The notes under the pieces were generated by a model. It was not told the origin of the DNA. It worked only from the letters and a program-made list of their open reading frames with translations, and ran no database searches. The translations under genes were made by a program, and so were the position numbers. This document shows, one piece after another, positions 26,310 to 36,201 of a DNA stretch of 64,000 nucleotides. Positions within the stretch are counted from its first letter, which is position 1. Every line of letters starts with the position of its first letter. The stretch spans positions 124,001 to 188,000 of the forward strand of contig DASZTS010000138.1 of assembly GCA_035547915.1 (NCBI GenBank). Direction: 5' to 3'. The stretch comes from DASSFG01 sp035547915 (GTDB lineage Bacteria > Planctomycetota > Planctomycetia > Pirellulales > JAICIG01).

Positions 26310-27899
26310 TCAGGGGGCGGTGGGCAATTCGTAGCAGGCCGCTTGCGTGGCGTTCCGCACCAACAACAGGCGACCGGCGACGACCGGGTTGTTCCACGTC
26401 TGGCCGTCGAGGGCCTGAAAGCGGGTCAACTCGTGGAAACGGTCGGGCGAGGCCTCGACCAGCGCCACTTCCCCTCCTTCGGCTTGCACCAGCAGGATGT
26501 CGTTCACCAACAGAATCTGCCCGTGACCGTAGCGGCCACCGCGCCAGCGGGGCTGTCCCTTTTCGAGATCGAGGCAGACGAGCGCCCGGCCGTCGTCCAA
26601 ACCATACACGCACCCATCGCGCACGACGACGTTCATGAACTTCGGTTTCAATTTGGTGCTTTCCCACACCAACGCGGCCGACAGCTTGTCGTCGCCCGAG
26701 GGCTTGATTTTCAACAGCTTGCACCCCAGGCCGTAGCCCGCGGAGATGAACACGCGATCGCCGTCGATCGGCACGGCATCGGGCACCTTCGGCATGCCGC
26801 CGGCCCAGGGGAATTCCCAGAGAACGCGGCCGTCGTCCGGTGCGTGAGCCGTGACGGCTTGGGCGTTGACCATCAATATTTGCCGAGTGCCGGCCAACTC
26901 GGCCAGCCGCGGCGAGGCGTAGCTGGACGGCTGATCGCCGGCATGCCAGATCATCTCGCCCGACTCTTTGTCGTAGGCCACAAGCGATTTACCCTTACTG
27001 CCGCCGGCGCTGACAACAACCAGGTCATCGACCACGAGCGGCGAGCAACTCTTGGCCCATTCCGGAGGCACGGCGTCACACTCTTTCACGACGTCGTGCG
27101 TCCAAAGGAGCTTTCCCGAGCGGCCGTCGAGGCAGTTCAGCCGTCCGAGCGCACCGAGCGTATAGACGCGGCCTTCGTCGATGGTCGGAGTCGAGCGCGG
27201 CCCGTCGCCCGACATGGGGTGGCTGAAACGCCCCACATCGGAGCGCAGCCACAGCGGCTCGCCGGTTCGCAATGCGTAGCAGGTCACACACTCGTCGTCG
27301 GCGCGTTGCTCCTGCGTAACGGCATAGTCGCCCACCACGGCGAATGACGACCAACCGGCACCGATCGGCCGTTGCCAAATCAACTTCGGCGGATGCGTTT
27401 TCCAATCGGTGTCGAAGGCCGGGGTCTCGGTCGTCACATTCCGTCGCGGACCGAGGAACTGCGGAAAATCGTCCGCGGTGGTACGACTCAGGTCGGCCGT
27501 TTCCGCGAGATCGACGGTCCGTGTAACCGGCGCGGTCGCGGCGAGCGACTCGTCGGGCTTGGCTCCCCACGCCCAGCCAATCCGCGGCGTGAGGTTTCCG
27601 GAAAAGCCCTCTACCCGTAGGCAGCCGATCGCCACGGCGACGGCGGCGACGGTCGCCAAGATGATGCGAAGCTGGTTTACCCGCCTAAGTCCCGTTCCGA
27701 AAATGCCCCACAGCGTCAGAAAACCTCCGATCAACAGCGAGGCGGCGATGGTGGCCAGATTTCGGTGGGCGTCGTCGGGGAACAGGTTGGGCGCTTGCAG
27801 CACACCGAGCAGCACTCCGCCCCCGCCAATGATCAGGATCAGCAGCGACCACCGAACGCGGTGCGCTTGCCTAATCTCGCTCATCGGTTCAACGTCCAC
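26310..27899 (-). CDS. PQQ-binding-like beta-propeller membrane protein
   Basis: 529 residues. The GTG at 27899 is chosen because AAGGAG lies five bases upstream; an ATG 15 bases later is the alternative. Three N-terminal hydrophobic helices (to about residue 100) are followed by an outer-face beta-propeller of PQQ-like repeats ('GRLNCLDGRSGKLLWTHD', 'GRALVCLDLEKGQPRW'). There is no sign of the PQQ dehydrogenase active site, so it is more likely a BamB-like or structural propeller. It is the last gene of the unit with parvulin, DUF1501 and DUF1549/1553. Confidence 0.85.
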   Translation of the reverse strand: MDVEPMSEIRQAHRVRWSLLILIIGGGGVLLGVLQAPNLFPDDAHRNLATIAASLLIGGFLTLWGIFGTGLRRVNQLRIILATVAAVAVAIGCLRVEGFSGNLTPRIGWAWGAKPDESLAATAPVTRTVDLAETADLSRTTADDFPQFLGPRRNVTTETPAFDTDWKTHPPKLIWQRPIGAGWSSFAVVGDYAVTQEQRADDECVTCYALRTGEPLWLRSDVGRFSHPMSGDGPRSTPTIDEGRVYTLGALGRLNCLDGRSGKLLWTHDVVKECDAVPPEWAKSCSPLVVDDLVVVSAGGSKGKSLVAYDKESGEMIWHAGDQPSSYASPRLAELAGTRQILMVNAQAVTAHAPDDGRVLWEFPWAGGMPKVPDAVPIDGDRVFISAGYGLGCKLLKIKPSGDDKLSAALVWESTKLKPKFMNVVVRDGCVYGLDDGRALVCLDLEKGQPRWRGGRYGHGQILLVNDILLVQAEGGEVALVEASPDRFHELTRFQALDGQTWNNPVVAGRLLLVRNATQAACYELPTAP

Positions 27900-27968
27900 G
27901 TTGGCTCCTTCTCCCTTCCAACCGCGTGCTCGGAAGGGATCCCTCCCCACCGAAGCCGCGAACTTGGG

Positions 27969-28256
27969 TCACTCCACCCGATTCGTAACTTCCACCAGGT
28001 GCCAGCCGAATTGCGTCTTCACCGGGCCTTGCACGGCGCCCACGGGGCAAGTGCCGAAGACGACGCGGTCGAACTCGGGCACCATCTGACCGGGACGGAA
28101 TTCGCCCAGGTCGCCACCCTGCTTGCCCGAGGGACATTGCGAATGCTGCCGGGCCAGGTCCGCGAAGTCGGCACCCGCTTCGATCTGTGTCTTCAGATCG
28201 TCGCAGGCTTCTTTGGTCTTAACGAGGATGTGTCGTGCTTTGGCTTTCTTGGCCAT
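27969..28256 (-). CDS. Parvulin-type peptidyl-prolyl cis-trans isomerase
   Basis: 95 residues from the ATG at 28256 (MAKKAKARHILVKT), preceded by AAGGTGG. It is a stand-alone PpiC domain with 'ARHILVKT', 'FADLARQHSQCPSGKQGGDLG' and 'GWHLVEVTNR', lacking any signal peptide, so cytosolic. It speeds prolyl isomerisation during folding. Its place between a DUF1501 and a PQQ-propeller gene may be incidental, although both exported products could be clients. Confidence 0.93.
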   Translation of the reverse strand: MAKKAKARHILVKTKEACDDLKTQIEAGADFADLARQHSQCPSGKQGGDLGEFRPGQMVPEFDRVVFGTCPVGAVQGPVKTQFGWHLVEVTNRVE

Positions 28257-28330
28257 GGGCCACCTTTCTGGCAATGGTTAGCAATCGTTCAAGGAAACAA
28301 AAGAAACAGAGAGAAACGCTCTCGACCGGG

Positions 28331-29797
28331 CTACGCCAGCAACCCCTTGACCGTCGCGGCACCCTCCACGCCGGTCAACCGCTGATCGAGCCCCTGGAAT
28401 TTGAAAGTGAATCGCTCGTGATCGATGCCCAGGCAGTGCAGCAGGGTGGCGTTCAGGTCGTTCACGTGTACGGGGTTCTCGACAATGTTGTAGCTAAAAT
28501 CGTCGGTCGCGCCATACACCTGCCCCGCCTTGATGCCGCCGCCGGCCAGCCACATACAGAAATTGCGTGGATGGTGGTCGCGGCCATAGTCGTCCTTGGT
28601 GAGCGTGCCCTGTGAATAGACGGTGCGACCGAACTCACCGCCCCATACGACGAGCGTGCTGTCGAGCAGACCGCGTTGCTTGAGGTCCATCACCAGGGCG
28701 GCGGTGGCCTGATCGGTGTCGTCGCACTGGTTCTTGAGCGCGCTGGGCAGAGCGCCGTGTTGATCCCAACCGCGATGCAGAATCTGCACCACGCGCACTC
28801 CTTTCTCGACCAGCCGGCGGGCCAACAGCGCGCTTTGGGCGAAGCTGCCGGGCTTCGTCACGGCCGGCCCATACAGATCCAGAATGTGCTGCGGCTCCTG
28901 GCTCACGTCGACCAGTTCCGGCACCGACCGCTGCATCCGAAACGCCATTTCATATTGGGAGATGCGCGTCTGGATTTCGGGATCGCCGAGCTGTTCGTAT
29001 TCACGCTGGTTGAGCCTGGCCAGGGCGTCGAGCATATTGCGGCGATCGGTCGTGGCGACACCCGCCGGATTCTGCACATAGAGGACCGGGTCGCCCTGCC
29101 CGCGCAACGCGACGCCGTTGAAGCGCGACGGCAAAAACCCGCTGCTCCACATCCGCGTGAAGAGCGCCTGTCCGTTGCCCGAGGCGGGAAAGGCCGGCGT
29201 GAACACAACAAAGGCCGGCAGGTCGCTCGACTCGCTCCCCAATCCATAGGCCAGCCAAGAGCCCAGGCTCGGCTTGCCCGGCACCTCGCTGCCGGTCATC
29301 ACGAAGGTGCAGGCCGGATCGTGATTGATAGCGTTGGTGTGCACGCTGCGGACCACTGTGATCTCGTCGACAATTTTGGCCGCATTCGGCAGCAGCTCGC
29401 TGACCCATGTGCCGCATCGGCCGTGCTGCGCGAATCGGAACTTCGACGGCGCTACGGGAAAGCGAGATTGGCCGCTGGTCATCGTGCTCAGCCGCTGGCC
29501 GTTGCGCACGCTCTCCGGCAAATCCTTGTCGAAATACTTGTGCAGGCCGGGCTTGTAATCCCAGAGGTCCATCTGCGCCGGGCCGCCATTCATGTGCAAG
29601 TAGATCAGCGACTTCGCTTTGGCCGGAAAGTGCGGCAGTCCGTCGAGCGGAGGAAACGCGGGCGTGGCGGCGCGAGCTTGCCGCGCCGACGACTCGCCCA
29701 GCATCATCGCCATCGCCAAGCCGCCGCAGCGCAGGCCGACATCGCCAAAGAAACTTCGGCGCGTCCGCAGAAGCGATTTCTCATCCATCGGATTCAT
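28331..29797 (-). CDS. DUF1501 family protein, Tat-exported
   Basis: 488 residues from the ATG at 29797 (a second ATG lies 9 bp in). A twin-arginine signal (RTRRSFFGDVGL) is followed by 'IYLHMNGGPAQMDLWDYKPGL', 'VWGGEFGRTVYS' and 'GRDHHPRNFCMWLAGGG', the DUF1501 signature. It begins 29 bp after the end of the DUF1549/DUF1553 gene. This is the pairing seen many times per planctomycete genome, and it implies that the two exported products work together, possibly in breakdown of sulfated or complex polysaccharides (inference; function unproven). Confidence 0.93.
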   Translation of the reverse strand: MNPMDEKSLLRTRRSFFGDVGLRCGGLAMAMMLGESSARQARAATPAFPPLDGLPHFPAKAKSLIYLHMNGGPAQMDLWDYKPGLHKYFDKDLPESVRNGQRLSTMTSGQSRFPVAPSKFRFAQHGRCGTWVSELLPNAAKIVDEITVVRSVHTNAINHDPACTFVMTGSEVPGKPSLGSWLAYGLGSESSDLPAFVVFTPAFPASGNGQALFTRMWSSGFLPSRFNGVALRGQGDPVLYVQNPAGVATTDRRNMLDALARLNQREYEQLGDPEIQTRISQYEMAFRMQRSVPELVDVSQEPQHILDLYGPAVTKPGSFAQSALLARRLVEKGVRVVQILHRGWDQHGALPSALKNQCDDTDQATAALVMDLKQRGLLDSTLVVWGGEFGRTVYSQGTLTKDDYGRDHHPRNFCMWLAGGGIKAGQVYGATDDFSYNIVENPVHVNDLNATLLHCLGIDHERFTFKFQGLDQRLTGVEGAATVKGLLA

Positions 29798-29826
29798 CGT
29801 ACACCGCTCGCAGTCGCTCGTGGCTT

Positions 29827-32800
29827 TCAGTTTCGCGTCAATGTTTCGTCGAGGTTCAACAGCAGATTGGCCACCAGCGTGTAGGCCGCCACTTCGGGTT
29901 CGGACAAGCCGTCCCGCGGTACCGATTCGCCGTTGCGAACCGCTTGCCTCGCCGCCGCGCCGTCCTGCTGATAGCGGGCCGACTCCTTGCCGAGCAGCTC
30001 TTCGACGACGGCCAGTTCTTCGGCCGCCGGCCGTCTCGCCAGCACCAACCGATAGCCATGCGTGATTCGGTCCGCCGGCGAGCTTCCCCCCTCGGTCAGC
30101 AAGCGTTCGGCCAGCGCGCGGGCGGCCTCGAAGTGTTGCACATCGTTCATCAATTGCAAGGCTTGCAGCGGCGTATCGGTGCGCTCGCGCCGCGTGCAAA
30201 ACGACTCGCGGTTCGGCGCGTCGAAATTCGCCATGAACGGAGGCGGGGCCGTGCGTTTGAAGAACGTGTACAGGCTGCGGCGGTATAGAGCCGGCCCGTG
30301 GTCTTGCTCGTAGCGCGACGTGTTAGAGCCGACAAAGCCGACCGGCTCCCAGATGTTCGGCGGCTGATACGGCTTGACCCCTTTGCCACCCAACACCGGG
30401 TTCAACAGGCCGCTCACGCTCAAGGCGTTGTCGCGCAACTGCTCGGCGTCGAGCCGCAGCCGGGGCCCCCGTGCGTAGAGGCGGTTGTCGGGATCGCGCC
30501 GCCATAGTTCCGGCGTCACACGCGACGATTGGCGGAACGTGGCCGACGAGACGATGCGCCGCAGCATCCGCTTGGTATCCCAGCCCTCCTCGCGGTAGGT
30601 CACGGCCAGCCAATCGAGCAACTCTGGGTGCGACGGCGGCTCTCCCTGCGAGCCGAAGTCATAACTCGTCTTCACCAAGCCGACGCCGAACATCTGCTGC
30701 CAGAGCCGATTGACGGCCACCCGCCCCGTGAGCGGATGTTCCGGTGACATTAACCAGTGAGCCAGGTCGAGCCGGTTGGCGCGGCGCGCCGCATCGTCTT
30801 TCGCCAGCGGCGGCAGCACGGCGGGCACGGCCGGTTCCACCTTCTCGCCCGGTTTGTTGTATTGCCCGCGCAACATGACGAAGCTCTCGCGCGGCTGCGG
30901 CAGATCGCGGAACACGAACGTCGAGGGAATGCCGTTGTCGACGGCTTCTCGTTCCCGCCGCGCCGCGTCCAGCTCTTTCAACAGCGGCTCGAATTGCGGC
31001 TTGGTGTCGGTGCACACGGCCTGCAAATAATAGTCGCGGATCCGTTTCTCTTGCTCGGGCGACCCGGGTTTTTCCGGACCGGCCTGTAGAAGGGGCCGCA
31101 CGTCGGCCGGGGCGCCTGGCGTGTCGCGGCCGGCTTGCTGTTTGCGCCAGGCCGCCAACGAACGCCGTGGATCGCTGGCCGGATCGCTCTGTCCAGCCAC
31201 GCCGGCCTTGTCCCAGAACAGCGTGCCGCCGAACTGCGTGAAGGCGAAGCCGGTCACCTCGTCGCCGGCGTTCAGGCCGAGCGTTTTAGCCTCGACTTCG
31301 AGGCGTACCCAGCGGTCCGCCTCGGGCAACGGACCGACGAGCACCCGCTCCGTCGTGCCTGCCTGGCCCCACTGAATCGCGTCGTAATCGCCCCATACGG
31401 CCCGGTGCAGCCAGCCCGCTTTGAAATACTGCAACATTAACGTCTTCGGCTGATCGGCGGCTTCGATCCAGACGTGGGCGAATAGTTTGCCGCTCGGCGG
31501 AATGACCAACGGTGGCGAGCCGTCGCACACGTCCTGGGCCAGCCCTTTGTCGACACGCTTGAGCGCCCGGCCGCCACTCAGCACGCGTCCGTCGGCGGCC
31601 GTGACATACTGTGTCGCGTGTCCGGGGCTGGCGAAAACATGACTCCCGGCGGGAAAGTCATCGTCGAACCAGACCTGCTCGACGAGATCGGCCGCCGGTC
31701 GTGGCTCGACGGTCGCCGGATCGGCATAGGCGACCGCCGCCGCCTTCTCGTCGATCTGCTTCTGCAAATCGGCCATGCGGCCATCGAGCTGCGCCAGCCT
31801 CTGTTCGTCTTCCGGCGAGGTGAGCTTGAGCGTCGGCGCGGTGAGCAGTGCGTTGCCATCGAGGGCCGGATCGGCCGCCGAATAGAAGAACGAGTACAGC
31901 GAATAGTATTCCTTGGTCGAAATCGGATCGAATTTATGGTCGTGGCAGACACAGCAACCGGCGGTGAGCCCCATCCACGTTTCGGCCATCGTGGTGGTGC
32001 GATCGAGCGCGTTGCGGAAGATCCACTCCTCTTCGATCGAGCCCCCCTCACTCGTCGAGACGTTGCAGCGAATGAAGCCGGTGGCGACGAGTTGGTCACG
32101 CGTGGCCTGCGGCAACAGGTCGCCCGCGAGCTGCTCGATCGTGAAGCGATCGAAGGGCATGTTTTGGTTGAAGGCCCGCACGACCCAATCGCGATAGGGC
32201 CACATCTGCCGTTCGTTGTCGAGATGCAGGCCGTGTGTGTCGGCATACCGGGCCAGGTCGAGCCAGTGCCGGGCCAATTCTTCGCCATATCGTGGCGAGG
32301 CCAGGTACCGCTCGACCATCTTCTCGTACGCGTCGGGTGATTCGTCGGCCAGGTAGCGGTCGACCTCTTCCAGCGAAGGAGGGAGCCCCGTCAGGGCAAA
32401 ACTCACGCGGCGGATGAGCGTCTCGCGGCCGGCCTCGGGCGACAGCGTCAACCCTTCGCGCGTCAGCCGCTCCTGGATGAACGCATCGATCGGGTTCTGT
32501 TGCGCGCCGGTCGCACCACCCGACGGCAGCGCTGGCTTGACGGGGCGCTCGAAGCTCCAATGTTTTTCATAGACAGCCCCTTGTTCCACCCACCGGCGGA
32601 AGAGTTCTTTTTGTTCGCTCGTGAGTTCCTTATGTGCTTCGGGGGGCGGCATGACTTCGCCCTCATCGGCCGCAAATACGCGTCGGACCGCTTCGCTCTG
32701 GTCGGGCTTGCCGGGCACGATGGGCGTGGCGCCGCTCGCGGCCGGTTTGAGGGCTTCGTCGCGCAGGTCGAGACGCAGACCGGCCTTGCGCGTGCCCGGG

Positions 32801-32946
32801 CCGTGGCACTTGAAGCACGTGTCGGACATGATCGGCCGCAGATCGCGATTGAACCGGACGGGTGTCTCGGCCCAGAGCGGGCCGACAGCGACGCACATCC
32901 AGACCGGGGCGAGGAAGGCTAGACGTCGGGCGTAAATCAGATTCAT
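29827..32946 (-). CDS. PSCyt1-DUF1549-DUF1553 exported protein
   Basis: 1039 residues. A signal peptide is followed by a cytochrome-c-like PSCyt1 domain with CFKCH (Cys 44, Cys 47, His 48) and the motif 'VMPPPEAHKELT'. DUF1549 comes next ('IDAFIQERLTREGLTLSPEA', 'RHWLDLARYADTHG'). A central beta-sandwich insertion, probably carbohydrate-binding-like, then separates it from the C-terminal DUF1553 ('VNRLWQQMFGVGLVKTSYDFG', 'YRRSLYTFFKRTAPPP'). The family is confined largely to Planctomycetota and allies and carries one heme. The start at 32946 gives the signal peptide directly. Confidence 0.93.
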   Translation of the reverse strand: MNLIYARRLAFLAPVWMCVAVGPLWAETPVRFNRDLRPIMSDTCFKCHGPGTRKAGLRLDLRDEALKPAASGATPIVPGKPDQSEAVRRVFAADEGEVMPPPEAHKELTSEQKELFRRWVEQGAVYEKHWSFERPVKPALPSGGATGAQQNPIDAFIQERLTREGLTLSPEAGRETLIRRVSFALTGLPPSLEEVDRYLADESPDAYEKMVERYLASPRYGEELARHWLDLARYADTHGLHLDNERQMWPYRDWVVRAFNQNMPFDRFTIEQLAGDLLPQATRDQLVATGFIRCNVSTSEGGSIEEEWIFRNALDRTTTMAETWMGLTAGCCVCHDHKFDPISTKEYYSLYSFFYSAADPALDGNALLTAPTLKLTSPEDEQRLAQLDGRMADLQKQIDEKAAAVAYADPATVEPRPAADLVEQVWFDDDFPAGSHVFASPGHATQYVTAADGRVLSGGRALKRVDKGLAQDVCDGSPPLVIPPSGKLFAHVWIEAADQPKTLMLQYFKAGWLHRAVWGDYDAIQWGQAGTTERVLVGPLPEADRWVRLEVEAKTLGLNAGDEVTGFAFTQFGGTLFWDKAGVAGQSDPASDPRRSLAAWRKQQAGRDTPGAPADVRPLLQAGPEKPGSPEQEKRIRDYYLQAVCTDTKPQFEPLLKELDAARREREAVDNGIPSTFVFRDLPQPRESFVMLRGQYNKPGEKVEPAVPAVLPPLAKDDAARRANRLDLAHWLMSPEHPLTGRVAVNRLWQQMFGVGLVKTSYDFGSQGEPPSHPELLDWLAVTYREEGWDTKRMLRRIVSSATFRQSSRVTPELWRRDPDNRLYARGPRLRLDAEQLRDNALSVSGLLNPVLGGKGVKPYQPPNIWEPVGFVGSNTSRYEQDHGPALYRRSLYTFFKRTAPPPFMANFDAPNRESFCTRRERTDTPLQALQLMNDVQHFEAARALAERLLTEGGSSPADRITHGYRLVLARRPAAEELAVVEELLGKESARYQQDGAAARQAVRNGESVPRDGLSEPEVAAYTLVANLLLNLDETLTRN

Positions 32947-32980
32947 CGGCTCGGCCTGGGTCACGATAACAAACGTCCGC

Positions 32981-33082
32981 AGAGCCACCGGCAAAACCCG
33001 GAAGTCGGAGCGCCGTGGGCGAAAGATCGGCGACGAAACGCCGATTTTTACGGACCTCCACCGGTTTTGTCGGTTGCTCCTA
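32981..33082 (-). repeat. Nested-palindrome intergenic repeat, copy D (reverse orientation)
   Basis: Read on the minus strand it begins GAGCAACCGACAAAACCGG, has the inner dyad around TCGGCGTTTCGTCGCCGA, and ends CCGGGTTTTGCCGGTGGCTC. It is the only copy in this orientation. It lies between the 3' end of threonine synthase and the start of the DUF1549/1553 gene. Confidence 0.8.
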
Positions 33083-33167
33083 CAATCTTACCCCCTCCGC
33101 GGCGGCGCGCGTAGCGCGACCTAGCGGAGCACGAACGGGTCCGTCGTCACACGGCGGTAGTTCGATA

Positions 33168-34391
33168 TCAGACGCCGATACACTCCCAGGGAATCGGCGA
33201 GTCTTTGTCGAGTCGCGGCAGTTCGACACGCATGGCCTCGGGGTATTTTTGCGCGGCGCCCGTGTTGAACAGTACCACGTGCTCGTCCGGCCTAATCCAA
33301 CCTTCGGCCGAAAGCCGTTCGAGCGCCCCGACACAGGCGGCCGACTCGGGGCAGATCGAAACACCTTCCGACCGAGCAGCGAGGGCCATCCACTCGTGAA
33401 TCCGCCCTTCGTCGACCGCTATGGCGCGGCCGTTACTGGCACGCACCGCGTCGAGGATCATGAAGTCGCCCACGGCCGCCGGCACGCGGATGCCGCTGGC
33501 GATCGTGGCGGCCCGTGGAAACGGCTCGGCGAATCGTAGACCCGCGTCGAAGGCCCGTACGATCGGGGCGCAACCGGTCGATTGAACGGCCACCATCCGT
33601 GGGCGTCGTTCGTCGGCCAACCAGCCGAGCGCCGCCAGTTCGTCGAACGCCTTCCACATGCCGATCAACCCGGTGCCGCCGCCCGTGGGATAGAGGATCA
33701 CGTCGGGCAGTCGCCATCCACACTGCTCGGCCAGTTCCAGGCCCATCGTCTTCTTGCCTTCGATGCGGTAGGGCTCCTTGAGCGTGGAGAGGTCAAACCA
33801 GCCGGCCCGTTCCTTCCCTTCTCGCACGATGCGCCCGCAGTCGGTGATCAGCCCGTTGACCAAGAACGTTTTGGCACCCGCGAGCCGGCATTCATACTGG
33901 TTGATGGCCGGCGTGTCGTCGGGCATGAAGACGTACGCCTCGATGCCGGCACGCGCCGCGTACGCCGCCATGGCGCCGCCGGCATTACCGGCTGTCGGAA
34001 TGGCGACGCGGCGGATGCCAAACTGCCGCGCCATGGTAATCGCCATCGCCAGCCCACGGCTCTTGAAGCTGCCGGTCGGCAACCGCGACTCGTCCTTGAT
34101 CGTGAGTCGGCTCAGCCCAAAATGCGCGCCCAGTCGCGGACAATCGACCAGCGGCGTCATCCCCTCGCCCAGCGAAACGATGTCCTCGTTCTCGGCCGGA
34201 GGCAGGAGTTCGCGATACCGCCACATCGAGGGCGGCCGAGCAGCGACCGCCGCCTTGCTCATGGCACGGGCTACGGCCGTCAAATCGTAGCGCACCCAGA
34301 GGGGCCGATCGCGATGCAGGGTTTGTATTTGGTCGGCCGGAAGTCGCGTGCCGTCGAGTGGGCTTTCGAGGTGGGTGACAAAGGAAGGCAT
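33168..34391 (-). CDS. thrC: Threonine synthase
   Basis: 407 residues of the shorter, plant/archaeal-like class. It converts O-phosphohomoserine to L-threonine with PLP. The PLP lysine is Lys 110 (GSFKSRGLA), the phosphate loop is 'TAGNAGGA' with 'PTGGGTGL', and the N-terminal 'RYRELLP..' with 'LGEGMTPL' is typical. It is free-standing, without hom or thrB. A cystathionine-like paralog is possible but less likely. Confidence 0.92.
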   Translation of the reverse strand: MPSFVTHLESPLDGTRLPADQIQTLHRDRPLWVRYDLTAVARAMSKAAVAARPPSMWRYRELLPPAENEDIVSLGEGMTPLVDCPRLGAHFGLSRLTIKDESRLPTGSFKSRGLAMAITMARQFGIRRVAIPTAGNAGGAMAAYAARAGIEAYVFMPDDTPAINQYECRLAGAKTFLVNGLITDCGRIVREGKERAGWFDLSTLKEPYRIEGKKTMGLELAEQCGWRLPDVILYPTGGGTGLIGMWKAFDELAALGWLADERRPRMVAVQSTGCAPIVRAFDAGLRFAEPFPRAATIASGIRVPAAVGDFMILDAVRASNGRAIAVDEGRIHEWMALAARSEGVSICPESAACVGALERLSAEGWIRPDEHVVLFNTGAAQKYPEAMRVELPRLDKDSPIPWECIGV

Positions 34392-34481
34392 GGTCGGTCT
34401 TGTTTGTGCGCCGGATGCCCCGATCGGGGCAAGAAAACATCGGTTCGAGTGTACTACAGATCGTCCGATGCCGCAGGACCG

Positions 34482-34580
34482 TTAGAGCAACCGATAGAAC
34501 GGCCTCAGCGAGAAATCGACGTTCCATGGCCGATTTTTTCGCACGGCGCTCCGGCTTCGGGGTTTTGTGAGCGTTCCTAC
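34482..34580 (+). repeat. Nested-palindrome intergenic repeat, copy E
   Basis: It starts TTAGAGCAACCGAT, has the inner AATCGACG-TTCCATG-GCCGATT with a T tract, and ends CGGGGTTTTGTGAGCGTTCCTA. The copy is degenerate: the inner stem has mismatches. It lies in the 350-bp region between divergent thrC and the DUF2752 gene, where no other feature is seen. Confidence 0.75.
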
Positions 34581-34741
34581 CGGCTAGGACGCGGAGATAG
34601 GGTGTGCGAAAAGACGGCCATGACCGACCGTCGCGCTGTTCCAAACGTTGTGAGCCGGTTGTGGTGTGGATACGATCGTTGGGTGACCACGATTGGTGTG
34701 GACGTCATACGTTTGGTCATCGTCGCCACCGGGCAGTAACA

Positions 34742-35197
34742 ATGAGCATCACGCGATCGTCGCAGGCGACGCACAGCACCGGGATCATGAGTTGGAATCG
34801 GCACTGGCCGATTCTCGCGATCGCGGCAGCGATCCTGCTGGCGGCCACGCTGCTCGAAGTGCTGCCGAACGAGCGAGTGGCGTTGCGAGGCCTGACCGCC
34901 TATCCCCTGCCGCACGTGTGCACATCGCGTGTCCTGTTCGGGGTTTCGTGTCCCGGTTGTGGGCTCACTCGCAGCTTCGTCCATCTGGCGCACGGCGATT
35001 GGCAAGCGGCCTGGCATGTCCATCACCTGGGCTGGTTGATAGCCGCCCTCGTCGTCGGACAGATTCCGTACCGAACGTTGATCCTCGCCGGTGCGATCCG
35101 GCCGATCGGTGACCGAGCCTCGTTGAGCTTGGCGTTCGTTACAGCGGGGCTGTTAATCAGCAACTGGCTAATATTGCTGGCAACATCATGTCTCTGA
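34742..35197 (+). CDS. DUF2752 membrane protein
   Basis: 151 residues from the ATG at 34742 (another ATG at 34787). It has three hydrophobic helices and the DUF2752 signature 'SCPGCGLTRSFVHLAHGDW', a CPGCG motif facing the membrane surface. The family is widespread in Bacteroidota and Planctomycetota and its role is unknown. It is followed 49 bp later by an esterase gene in the same direction. Confidence 0.85.
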   Translation: MSITRSSQATHSTGIMSWNRHWPILAIAAAILLAATLLEVLPNERVALRGLTAYPLPHVCTSRVLFGVSCPGCGLTRSFVHLAHGDWQAAWHVHHLGWLIAALVVGQIPYRTLILAGAIRPIGDRASLSLAFVTAGLLISNWLILLATSCL

Positions 35198-35246
35198 CGT
35201 TGCCGACACGTGATACGACTTGCCTCCGGTACTCAGCAATTCCTAT

Positions 35247-36173
35247 ATGAGACGTGCAATTCTTCGGATGGCGGGCGTGTGGCTGACCGCGGCAATCTGT
35301 CCGGCGCTCGTCGGTTTCGCGGATGAACCGGACAAGCTGCCCGACGGCGTGGTGCTGCTGCGAGAACTGCCGTATCGCGAGGGTTCGAGCCGGCACTGGA
35401 CTCTCGATCTGGCGATGCCCGAAGAGGAACCAGTCAAGCCACGCCCGGCGATCATCGTCATCCACGGTGGTGGCTGGATCGAAGGTGACAAGTCGAGTTT
35501 TTCACGGGTCCAACAGCGCCCGCCCGGCAACATCATCGACTTCGCGAAATCGGGATTCGTCGCCGCCACGATCAACTACCGCTTGTCGAGCGAGGCTCCT
35601 TTTCCCGCGGCATTGAACGACTGCAAATGCGCCGTGCGCTGGCTGCGGGCCAATGCGGAGCGCTACCACGTCGACCCGAACGAGATCGGAGCGTGGGGCA
35701 ACTCGGCGGGCGGACACCTCGCCCTGCTGCTGGGCATGATCGACAGCGAAGCCGGCTTGGAGGGTGACGGGCCGTACCTGGACCAGTCGAGCCTGGTGCA
35801 GGCCGTGGTGAGCGACAGCGGGCCGATCGATCTGCTCGCGCAGCATCAGCACGATCGCTTGCGGTCGGTGATCGAACGCTTCATGGGTGGTCCGCCCAAG
35901 GGCACAGCCGACGCCGATTACCGGCTCGCTTCACCCATCAGCCACGTCTCGGCCAAGACGCCGCCCTTGATGTTGATCTACGGCGAAGCCGATGGTCAGG
36001 TCGAGATCGCGACGGCCGATGCGTTTGTATCGGCGCTCGACCGCGCCGGTGTGAAGGACGTGAGCTATCATCGGCTCGGGAAGGTCGACCACTGCCCGCA
36101 CTCACTGGTGCGCGTAGGCTGGCTCGTACCGGCGGTCAACGAGTTCTTCCTGAGAACGCTCGAGCGCCATTGA
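35247..36173 (+). CDS. Secreted alpha/beta hydrolase (esterase/lipase, BD-FAE-like)
   Basis: 308 residues from the ATG at 35247, with a signal peptide (VWLTAAICPALVGF). The oxyanion motif HGGGW lies at residues 73-77, the nucleophile Ser 153 is in GNSAGG, the Asp is around 'YGEADGQVE', and the catalytic His is in 'DHCPHSL' near the C-terminus. Such exported enzymes de-esterify plant or algal polysaccharides or short-chain esters; the exact substrate cannot be read from sequence. Confidence 0.9.
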   Translation: MRRAILRMAGVWLTAAICPALVGFADEPDKLPDGVVLLRELPYREGSSRHWTLDLAMPEEEPVKPRPAIIVIHGGGWIEGDKSSFSRVQQRPPGNIIDFAKSGFVAATINYRLSSEAPFPAALNDCKCAVRWLRANAERYHVDPNEIGAWGNSAGGHLALLLGMIDSEAGLEGDGPYLDQSSLVQAVVSDSGPIDLLAQHQHDRLRSVIERFMGGPPKGTADADYRLASPISHVSAKTPPLMLIYGEADGQVEIATADAFVSALDRAGVKDVSYHRLGKVDHCPHSLVRVGWLVPAVNEFFLRTLERH

Positions 36174-36201
36174 TTATCGACAGACAGGCCCGGCGCGGAG
36201 C

